A stretch of DNA of 51,626 bases from an uncultured Oscillospiraceae bacterium. Lineage in GTDB: Bacteria > Bacillota > Clostridia > Oscillospirales > Oscillospiraceae. A program made the translations under genes and the position numbers. Where the stretch lies: assembly GCA_944385125.1 (NCBI GenBank), contig CALWVZ010000009.1, forward strand, positions 1-51,626, given 5' to 3'. Below are positions 41,006-48,194 of this stretch, in pieces. Each line of letters starts with the position of its first letter. Positions within the stretch are counted from its first letter, which is position 1. Below the pieces are notes generated by a model. It was not told the origin of the DNA, did not search any database, and was given only the letters and a program-made list of their open reading frames with translations.

Positions 41006-44000
41006 AGCGGAAAATATTTTCCCTGTTCCTCACAGCGGCGCTGCTGCTGGGCCTGCTGCCCTGCGCCCTGGCTCAGGACGATATCCTGCACATATCCACT
41101 GTGGAGGACCTGAAGGCTTTTGCCGTAAACTGCACTCTGGTGGAGTATTCCGTGGGATTGAAGGTGCAGCTGGACAATGACCTGGACCTGGAGGGAAAGG
41201 CTTTTTACCCCATCCCCAGCTTCAGCGGCAGCTTTGACGGCGGCGGCCATACCATAAGCAATTTTGTCCTGGCCACCGACGGCTCCCACCAGGGCTTCTT
41301 CCGCTATCTCCAGAAGGAGGGCAGCATTGTGAATCTGAATCTGGAGGGCAGGGTGGAGCCGGACAACAGCCGCTGCCAGGTGGGCGGCCTGGTGGGCACC
41401 AGTTACGGTACCATAGAAAACTGCACCTTCAAAGGCAAGGTCAGCGGCATGAACTATGTGGGCGGCCTGGTGGGTGAAAACTACGGCAGCATAAAAGACT
41501 GCAAGGTTGAGGGCAGCGTAAGCGGAAAACGCTTTACCGGGGGCATCGCCGGCTACAGCTGCGGCAGCATAAAAAACTGTGAAAACCGCTCTGAGGTAAA
41601 TACCGGCATCTCTGCCGGGGGCTTGGAGATAGACAAACTGAACGTGGAAGGCCTGACCCTCACCGGGGCGGAGGATACCGACGTGGTCTCCGACAGCGGG
41701 GGCATTGTGGGCTTTTCCAGCGGGACAGTGGAAGGCTGCATGAATCTGGGCGCAGTGGGTTACCCCCATTACGGCTATAATGTGGGAGGCATAGCCGGCC
41801 GCCAGAGCGGCTACATTTCCAGCTGCTCCAACCTGGGGGAGATATACGGCCGCAAGGACGTGGCGGGCATAGTGGGCCAGATGGAACCCTATCTGAAGCT
41901 CCTGAGCTCCGCCTCCCTGGCCGATGAGATACGCACCCTCCAGGCAATGATAAGCAATCTGGTGGCAAATGCAGGCTATCTGGGCGACGAGGTGCGGAGA
42001 GCTCTGGCCAACATCAGCAATACCGCCGGTCAAACTATTGAAGATATGATACTTAACGACTGGGGAAGCCTGTGGCCCGAGCCGGGGACGGGCGGCGGGA
42101 CCACCGACCCGGGGACGGGCGGCGGGACCACTGACCCGGGGACGGGCGGCGGGACCACCGACCCGGGGATGGGCGGCGGGACCACCGAGCCGGGGACGGG
42201 CGGCGGGACCACCGACCCGGGGACGGGCGGCGGGACTACTGACCCGGGGACGGGCGGCGGGACCACCGACCCGGGGACCGGCGGCGGGACTACTGACCCG
42301 GGGACGGGCGGCGGAGCTGCCGACCCGGGGGCAGGCGCAAGTTATACCGACCCGAGCGCAGAGACTCCGCCTGCTGCCGATACTCTGGCCGGAGGAGCCT
42401 CCGGGGGCGGCATAGTGCTGCTCAGCGCAGTGGAGCCGGGTACAGACGCAGGCAGCTCCGGCCAGGGAACGGGGGGAGATACCACTGACCCGGGCTCGGA
42501 CCCCGTGCTGCCCCTGCCCTCCTTTGATACCCAGGCCCTGAAGGACAACCTGGACCGCATGGCTGAGGACGCCCAGTATTTCAATTCCATGTTGGGGGCA
42601 ACAGCCGACTCGGTGAAAAACGATTTGAGCGCAGTGAGCTATCAACTGTCCAAGGTGCTCATCATGATGGCCAACACCCTCAGCGGGGAGAAGGAGATAA
42701 ACATCTATGACGATGTGTCGGCAAAGGAGCCCAAGACCAGCACCGACGGAAGAGTGAAGCTCTGCGTGAACCGGGGCAAGGTGGAAGGCGACACCAATGT
42801 GGGCGGCATTGCCGGTGACATGGGCATAGAGTACGAGTTCGACCTGGAAAACCAGCTCATGAGCGTCTTCAACGCCTCCAACATCATCAGCAGCAGCTAC
42901 CAGAGCAAGTGTATCTCCAGCGAGAATATCAACTACGGGGAGATAAAGGCCAAGAAGGACAATGCCGGGGGCATAGCCGGCCAGTGCCAGATGGGACTGG
43001 TGGAGGACTGCCTGGATTACGGCTCCGTCAGCAGCGAAGAGGGGAGCTGTGTAGGGGGCATCGTGGGCCGGTCCATGACTCTTATAAGGAGCAGCTATGC
43101 CATGTCCCGCCTGGACGGTCAGGAATATGTGGGAGGCATAGCCGGCTACGGAGTGGAGATAAGGGACTGCGCCAGCCTGGTCTCCTTCGGCGAGGTGACC
43201 GCCTGCTGCGGCTGCATAGCCGGCCTGGCGGACATGAGCTCCGGCCTGGTGGTGAACAATGTGTATACCCATCCCAGCCAGGGAGCTGTGGACGGCATAA
43301 GCTACGGCGGCATGGCCCAGGCCCTGGACTATGACAGCTTGCTGGAGACCCCGGGGGTGCCGGAGGAATTCGGCCAGCTGAAAATAAGCTTCGTGGCCGA
43401 GGGAGAGCTGGTGGCGGAGCTGCCCTTTGAATACGGCGGCGGCATAGACGAAAGCCGGCTGCCCCCGGTCCCGGAGAAGCCGGGCTATACCGGCAGCTGG
43501 GAGGACTTTGACTATTCCTGCCTTTACCTCAGCGATACCGTAGAGGCGGTGTACAGCTACCGCCAGGGCACCCTTGCGGTGGATAACCCGGACCCGGAGG
43601 AAGAGAAGGCCATCGTGCTGGTGGAGGGTGACTTTGACAGCAGCGGACGGCTGAGTCTCAGAGAGTTCACCGGGGATGGCCCGGAGCTGGAAGAGGGCAG
43701 TCTGAGGGAGAAGTGGGTACTGAGCATAGAAAACGGCAGCTCCAATAAGGAGTACTCCGTGCATTATCTCAGCCCTGAGCCCCTGGAGAAATGGGGCCGA
43801 ATCCAGCTCTACGCTTATTCCCAGGGGACCTGGAGCAAGCTGGAGACCTCCGGCAGCGGCAGCTACCTGGTATTCCAGACCCAGGGAGACACAGTGGTCT
43901 TCTGCGCCGTGGAGACAGAAATGCAGCCGGAGGGCGTCTGGTACATAGCCGGCGGTGCGCTTCTGGCTGCGGCGGTCCTGGGCATTGCTCTTGCCTATGG

Positions 44001-44067
44001 GAAGAAAAGGAAAAAACAGGACGGAGGGGAAACTGTGCCCCCGGAACAGTCCGAGCCCGGCGAATAA
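41002..44067 (+). CDS. large surface protein with GLUG motifs and a nonapeptide tandem repeat
   Basis: A 1021-residue exported protein: signal peptide (residues 1-24, ending ALAQD), a GLUG-repeat beta-helix (about 35-285, 'VGGLVGTSYGTIENCTFKGKVSG', 'VGGLVGENYGSIKDC', 'TGGIAGYSCGSIKNC'), a Gly/Thr/Pro linker of about ten TDPGTGGGT-type units (about 360-446), an amphipathic stretch (about 510-570), a second GLUG cluster (about 595-770), beta-rich modules and a C-terminal helix (about 978-1000) with a KKRKKQ stop-transfer signal. It would be membrane-anchored with its body outside. GLUG proteins are found among surface adhesins and glycan-associated proteins. Its start overlaps the transporter stop, so the transporter may export or help position something it binds; this is inference. 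Confidence 0.88.
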   Translation: MKRKIFSLFLTAALLLGLLPCALAQDDILHISTVEDLKAFAVNCTLVEYSVGLKVQLDNDLDLEGKAFYPIPSFSGSFDGGGHTISNFVLATDGSHQGFFRYLQKEGSIVNLNLEGRVEPDNSRCQVGGLVGTSYGTIENCTFKGKVSGMNYVGGLVGENYGSIKDCKVEGSVSGKRFTGGIAGYSCGSIKNCENRSEVNTGISAGGLEIDKLNVEGLTLTGAEDTDVVSDSGGIVGFSSGTVEGCMNLGAVGYPHYGYNVGGIAGRQSGYISSCSNLGEIYGRKDVAGIVGQMEPYLKLLSSASLADEIRTLQAMISNLVANAGYLGDEVRRALANISNTAGQTIEDMILNDWGSLWPEPGTGGGTTDPGTGGGTTDPGTGGGTTDPGMGGGTTEPGTGGGTTDPGTGGGTTDPGTGGGTTDPGTGGGTTDPGTGGGAADPGAGASYTDPSAETPPAADTLAGGASGGGIVLLSAVEPGTDAGSSGQGTGGDTTDPGSDPVLPLPSFDTQALKDNLDRMAEDAQYFNSMLGATADSVKNDLSAVSYQLSKVLIMMANTLSGEKEINIYDDVSAKEPKTSTDGRVKLCVNRGKVEGDTNVGGIAGDMGIEYEFDLENQLMSVFNASNIISSSYQSKCISSENINYGEIKAKKDNAGGIAGQCQMGLVEDCLDYGSVSSEEGSCVGGIVGRSMTLIRSSYAMSRLDGQEYVGGIAGYGVEIRDCASLVSFGEVTACCGCIAGLADMSSGLVVNNVYTHPSQGAVDGISYGGMAQALDYDSLLETPGVPEEFGQLKISFVAEGELVAELPFEYGGGIDESRLPPVPEKPGYTGSWEDFDYSCLYLSDTVEAVYSYRQGTLAVDNPDPEEEKAIVLVEGDFDSSGRLSLREFTGDGPELEEGSLREKWVLSIENGSSNKEYSVHYLSPEPLEKWGRIQLYAYSQGTWSKLETSGSGSYLVFQTQGDTVVFCAVETEMQPEGVWYIAGGALLAAAVLGIALAYGKKRKKQDGGETVPPEQSEPGE
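42079..42345 (+). repeat. 27-bp coding tandem repeat (about ten units)
   Basis: The unit encodes TDPGTGGGT. About eight units are nearly exact, with three substitution variants (TEPG, TDPGM, ADPGA) toward the edges and middle. It lies in frame within the linker of the GLUG protein, so slippage by whole units alters linker length without breaking the frame. Confidence 0.9.
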
Positions 44068-44088
44068 AAGTCTGCAAGGACAGTCAGA

Positions 44089-44121
44089 CCCTGCCTTTTT
44101 AATTAAAAGGCAGGGCCTTTT
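44089..44121 (+). terminator. intrinsic terminator of the RND/GLUG operon
   Basis: CCCTGCCTTTT (44089-44099) pairs with AAAAGGCAGGG (44105-44115) around TAATT, followed by CCTTTTC. Confidence 0.9.
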
Positions 44122-44206
44122 CTGTATATATTTCCCTGTCCCGGGCAATAATTTCTCCTGAGATAATGTACTTAGTCCCAGCTCAGGGGGCAGAACGGAG
44201 ACAATT

Positions 44207-45448
44207 ATGAGGGACAAGAAAAAATTGCTGAAAATAGCCGGGATAAGTCTGGGCGGACTGGCGCTGACGGCAGCCCTGATATTTGCCGGCTATATGCTGT
44301 GGGAGCGGGCGCCGGAGATAGAGCCGGGGCCGGTGGTGCTGGAGACGGAGAGCAGCCCCCAGCCAACAGCCCTTACGGCGGCCCAGGAGGACAAGGGCAC
44401 GCCCTTTGACACCCAGCGCAAGGACGGGGTATACACCATCCTCCTGGCAGGCAACGACGACGGCACCGGCAATACCGACACCATAATGGTGGGGAAGATA
44501 GACACGGTGCGCCACACCATAGACTTCGTAAGCATACCCAGGGATACCATTATCAATGTGGAGTGGGACAACCGCAAGCTCAACAGCGTCTATTGGGCTT
44601 CCATCAACAATGGGGGCAACGGCATCGACGCCCTGCGCAGCCATGTGAAAAAGCTCATAGGCTTTGACGTGGACTGCTATGCCGTGGTGGACCTGGAAGC
44701 CGTGATAGAGGTGGTGGACCTGATGGGCGGCGTGTATTTCGACGTGCCCTTTGAGATGAACTACGACGACGGCCCGGTCATCCATCTCCAGCCCGGCTAC
44801 CAGCTGCTCAGCGGCGAAGACGCCATCGGGCTGTGCCGCTACCGGGCGGGCTACGTGAACGGGGACCTGGAGCGCATAGAGGTGCAGCACCAGTTTTTGG
44901 AGGCTGTGGCAGAGCAGTTCATCAGTCTGGGCAATATCCCCAACATCGGCAAGGTGACAAAGATATTGGCCGAGAGCATGGACACGAATCTGACAGCCGC
45001 AAATATCGCCTATTTCATCCGCCAGGCCCTTATGTGCAATACGGAGGATATCAACTTCTATACGGCCCCCAATACCCCTCAGGATGTGCAGCAGCTAAGC
45101 TATACTTTTTTGGACCTGTATAACTGGATAGACCTGGTAAACAGCGTCATTAACCCATATACCACGCCGGTGAGCGAGGGCAACCTGGATTTGGTGTACC
45201 TCCACAACGGAGCGGTATCCTGCACTACAGTGCTCAACGGGGCCTATTACTATCAACTGGGGGGAGGCCAGAGCAGCGAGCCCGTCCAGGAGCAGCCGGC
45301 TCAGCTGGCGGCGGAGCCGGAAGCTGCCCCGGAAGCCCCGCCGGAGACTCAGGAGCCGGAGGCTGTACAGACGCCCACAGTGACCACTGCCCCTATCTCC
45401 AAGCCTGTCTCCAGCCCCAGCAACGACGACTGGCTCACCTTTGAATAA
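44207..45448 (+). CDS. LCP family (LytR-CpsA-Psr) glycopolymer transferase
   Basis: A 413-residue membrane-anchored protein with one N-terminal helix (about 10-30) and an outer LCP domain (about 75-270): 'ILLAGNDDGTGNTDTIMVGKIDTVRHTIDFVSIPRDTIINVEW', 'KLNSVYW', 'YAVVDLEAVIEVVDLMGGVYFDVPF' and 'GLCRYRAGYVNGDLERIEVQHQFLEA', which hold the conserved Asp and Arg residues that bind polyprenyl pyrophosphate. LCP enzymes attach wall polymers to peptidoglycan. The C-terminal ~100 residues are a Pro/Glu/Thr/Ala-rich tail of low complexity. GGAG lies six bases before the ATG. It lies downstream of the GLUG gene but after a terminator, so it is a separate unit. Confidence 0.92.
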   Translation: MRDKKKLLKIAGISLGGLALTAALIFAGYMLWERAPEIEPGPVVLETESSPQPTALTAAQEDKGTPFDTQRKDGVYTILLAGNDDGTGNTDTIMVGKIDTVRHTIDFVSIPRDTIINVEWDNRKLNSVYWASINNGGNGIDALRSHVKKLIGFDVDCYAVVDLEAVIEVVDLMGGVYFDVPFEMNYDDGPVIHLQPGYQLLSGEDAIGLCRYRAGYVNGDLERIEVQHQFLEAVAEQFISLGNIPNIGKVTKILAESMDTNLTAANIAYFIRQALMCNTEDINFYTAPNTPQDVQQLSYTFLDLYNWIDLVNSVINPYTTPVSEGNLDLVYLHNGAVSCTTVLNGAYYYQLGGGQSSEPVQEQPAQLAAEPEAAPEAPPETQEPEAVQTPTVTTAPISKPVSSPSNDDWLTFE

Positions 45449-45467
45449 GTGACGTGTTTGAAACAAT

Positions 45468-45491
45468 CCCTCCGCCGTTTTCGGCGGAGGG
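45468..45491. terminator. terminator between the convergent LCP and solute-binding genes
   Basis: A 10-bp perfect stem (45468-45477 with 45482-45491, loop TTTT). Flanking sequence has only short T-runs, on the minus strand. Confidence 0.75.
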
Positions 45492-45531
45492 CTGAAAGAT
45501 TGATGGGCCGGAAGCGGGCTCACGCTGCGCT

Positions 45532-47967
45532 TCAGCGCTGCTCGTTTATATAGATATTAGCCTTGCTCTGGATGAGCTTAGCCACGTCCTGGGCGCTCTT
45601 CTGCCCGGCGAAATAGGCGGCGGCCTCTTCCAGTACGATGTCGATTATGCTCTGGTCGTAGTCCATCATCTTTGTGGAAGTGTCGATGACCTGCCGCAGC
45701 TGCTCGGCCTGGCGGGGGGAAGTGGCATAGATTTCATAGGTGTTGACGCCGTCGGAGGCCATGCCCAGGGCCACGGGGATACGCTGGCCGTTCTCGTCCA
45801 GAACATAGTTGCCGTTGCCGTCCTTCTGGTACTCAGTCTCCATGGCCTTTTCCAGAGACTTTTCAAAGGCCTTCATGTTGGTGGGCAGGTAGCTGCCCTT
45901 GATCTGATACTCTTCGGTGAGGAAGCTGCGCAGGAACTGCCAGGCGGCCTCCTTGTCCTTACAGCTGCTGCTCATGGCGTAGCTCTCGCCCATGGCCATG
46001 ATGTTGCCCACGCCGTTGTTGGTGGGGAAGCCGATGCAGGTGGAGCTGCCGCCGAACATCTGGTCGAAATCGAAGAGGATATAATTGGTGCCGGTGAAGC
46101 TGGCCAGAGTGAGCATCTGCTTGCCCTGGGCAATGCGGGAAGCTGCGCTGTCGTCGGCAGTGAACTCGTAATTTTCATAGTAGGACTTGGAGGGGAACTG
46201 GTTTGCAAACTCCAGCATGTCGATGAATTCCTGGCTGTCAAAATTACAAGTCCCTGCGTTCCAGTCCACGAAATCGGTCATGTCCAGCACCAAGGCCGCC
46301 GTCAGCATGCTCTCCCGGTCACAGCCAAGGTCAAAGCCCTCGCAGCCCTCTGGCATAGTGGCCAGGGCGGCGTAATAGTCATCGTAGGTCCAGCCCGGGG
46401 TGTCCCCCACCACGGAGCTGGCGCCGGCCACAGTCTGGACCATGAACCCGGCACAGGCGGCATAGAGCTTGCCGTCCACTTCCAGAGCGGAGAGCACATT
46501 GGGGAAGAAGTCCTCCTTATTGAAGCTGCCGTCTGCCTCCATATATGGGTAGAGGTCCTCCAGCAGGCCCTTGGCCGCAAGCTGACGGTAGGGTATCTGC
46601 TCGGAAACGGAGATGATGTCCGGCATATTTCCGGCCATTATTTCGGTAGTCAGCTTGGTCAAGCCGGCGGACCAGTCCTTTTCATTGTTGTACTGGGAGT
46701 AGTCCTTTATCTCTATGCGCACGTTGTCGCTGGAACGGTTGAAGTTGATGACGGCGTTCTGGGTGTTGTAGTCCAGATATTGCACTGCCATGGTGAGCAC
46801 GGCCTTCTGGGGAAGGGAACTATATGGCACCTGGGAGATGGAGAAGTATTCGTATTCCCTGTCGCCCCCATTGTCGTCCCACTGGCCGGAAATGCCCTGG
46901 ATGATGCCGTCGCCGGTGACCCGGGAGATCTGTATCATGCTGTTGTTTACGTTGCAGTTGGTCCAGTTAAAGAGGGGCTGGCCCTCCTCGTCCCCCAGAT
47001 TATAGCCATAGAGCTGGCCGCTGGCGGTATAATAGGCGTCGTAATCCCCGCCGCCGGGAATGAACTCAAAGGAGTCCAAATTGTAGCTGTCCGCCTCGAA
47101 GGCGCCTTTTTCACTGTCTATCACGTGCAGGGCCATGGCCTTGTTGTAATCCGGCTCGTCCATATCGTAGCAGAAAGCGGCCGCCCTGCCGTCCTTCAGG
47201 TTGAACATGGAATAGACATAGCCGCTGAACTCTATGTCGTAGGACTTCTGGCCGTCCATGGAAAAGGCCTGTATGCCGCCGTCCGGGGCGGGCAGAAGCA
47301 GGTTGCCCTTGTCGTCTAGGCAGGCATAGTAGGTGTCCGGGGGATTGGACTCGTCCACACTGAGCTTGCAGGAGCTGAGCTGAGCGCCGGTCTTGTCCAG
47401 CACCTGGATGTAATAGCTGTTGTCCGTGGAGAGGCTGTCATAGTATTCCGGGTCGCCGGACTTCACATTGTCCGGGGCCTCGGACCAGGAGCAGTACACG
47501 TTCTCCAGCACCACTATGTTGCAGTCCTCATTCAGCAGCAGCTTGTATATGCTTACGCTGGCCTGGAAATCCCTCAGCCCCTCGCCGTCTATCTCCGCCT
47601 GGCTGGGCACATAGGCGCTGAGCTGGGTGACCTGGCCCTCAAAATCGCTGAAGGCAATGCGGGGCTCCAGAATGTCGAACTGGCCCTCGTATTCCGGCTT
47701 CTGTCCCTCGGGGACAGGGCGCTCGCCAACTTTTTCCATGTAGTAGTAATAAAAGCCCTCGTCGGTCAGGGCTGCGGGGGCGGCGCTTTTCCCGGTCAGC
47801 TCCAGTTTCTTGAAGTCGGAGACGTAGGCAAATTCCGGCGTGGCCTCCGGGGAAGCCGAGGTGTCGGAGCCATTGCCGCCGTTCTCGGACTTGCCGCAGG
47901 CGCAGAGAGCCAGGATAAGGCTCAGGGCCAGCAGCAGGGACAAAAATCTTTTCATATTGGGTCTCAT
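45532..47967 (-). CDS. extracellular solute-binding lipoprotein, two-domain (paralog 1)
   Basis: An 811-residue lipoprotein (lipobox LCAC, Cys24). The N-terminal ~380 residues are beta-rich ('GFYYYYMEKVGERPVPEGQ', 'LDKTGAQLSSCKLSVD', 'YVYSMFNLKDGRAAAFCYDM') and suggest a propeller-type domain. The C-terminal ~420 residues are a family 1 solute-binding fold: 'NAVINFNRSSDNVRIEIKDY', 'EIMAGNMPDIISVSEQIPYRQLAAKGLLEDLYPYMEADG' and 'SKDKEAAWQFLRSFLTEEYQ'-like end. Binding proteins of this class normally serve sugar or polyol ABC transporters, but no permease or ATPase gene is nearby. The ATG at 47967 is seven bases after AGGAGG. Its promoter has phased TTAA repeats (47999-48052). Confidence 0.88.
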   Translation of the reverse strand: MRPNMKRFLSLLLALSLILALCACGKSENGGNGSDTSASPEATPEFAYVSDFKKLELTGKSAAPAALTDEGFYYYYMEKVGERPVPEGQKPEYEGQFDILEPRIAFSDFEGQVTQLSAYVPSQAEIDGEGLRDFQASVSIYKLLLNEDCNIVVLENVYCSWSEAPDNVKSGDPEYYDSLSTDNSYYIQVLDKTGAQLSSCKLSVDESNPPDTYYACLDDKGNLLLPAPDGGIQAFSMDGQKSYDIEFSGYVYSMFNLKDGRAAAFCYDMDEPDYNKAMALHVIDSEKGAFEADSYNLDSFEFIPGGGDYDAYYTASGQLYGYNLGDEEGQPLFNWTNCNVNNSMIQISRVTGDGIIQGISGQWDDNGGDREYEYFSISQVPYSSLPQKAVLTMAVQYLDYNTQNAVINFNRSSDNVRIEIKDYSQYNNEKDWSAGLTKLTTEIMAGNMPDIISVSEQIPYRQLAAKGLLEDLYPYMEADGSFNKEDFFPNVLSALEVDGKLYAACAGFMVQTVAGASSVVGDTPGWTYDDYYAALATMPEGCEGFDLGCDRESMLTAALVLDMTDFVDWNAGTCNFDSQEFIDMLEFANQFPSKSYYENYEFTADDSAASRIAQGKQMLTLASFTGTNYILFDFDQMFGGSSTCIGFPTNNGVGNIMAMGESYAMSSSCKDKEAAWQFLRSFLTEEYQIKGSYLPTNMKAFEKSLEKAMETEYQKDGNGNYVLDENGQRIPVALGMASDGVNTYEIYATSPRQAEQLRQVIDTSTKMMDYDQSIIDIVLEEAAAYFAGQKSAQDVAKLIQSKANIYINEQR

Positions 47968-47998
47968 GGGAGTTCCTCCTGTGCTTTTCATTGGCCAC

Positions 47999-48052
47999 AG
48001 TATAGCACAGAGACGGTTTAAAAGATTTTTAAGATTGCTTAAGATTACTTAA
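47999..48052 (-). promoter_or_regulatory. promoter with four phased TTAA repeats (paralog 1)
   Basis: On the minus strand TATACT (-10, 47999-48004) has no consensus -35. Instead TTAA occurs at 48018, 48029, 48039 and 48049, spaced 11, 10 and 10 bp, mostly as CTTAAG/CTTAAA. Direct repeats near one helical turn are the kind bound by OmpR/PhoB-type activators. Confidence 0.6.
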
Positions 48053-48117
48053 AAACGCAAAAGGGACGGGGCTTCCACTTGGTTTCGGAGGGCAAATATA
48101 ACGCAGCATATATAGAA

Positions 48118-48148
48118 AGCTCCACCGGGATGTACTCCCGGCGGAGCT
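48118..48148 (-). terminator. terminator of the second solute-binding gene
   Basis: AGCTCC-A-CCGGGA (48118-48130) pairs with TCCCGG-C-GGAGCT (48136-48148), one mismatch. On the minus strand a TTTCTATATA tract follows. A further 7-bp stem (48153-48183) precedes it. Confidence 0.75.
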
Positions 48149-48194
48149 ATGAGCCGCCTATAGATCCGAAGCTCAAAGGCGGCTGAATACGGGC

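Noticed and set aside
42079-42345. CRISPR-like array
   Set aside because: The repeats are contiguous 27-bp coding units without spacers, in frame with the surrounding gene.
40753-44217. 1154-codon minus-strand frame over the GLUG gene
   Set aside because: It is antisense to a well-supported surface protein with signal peptide and membrane anchor. The long frame results from the GC-rich repeat and codon bias.
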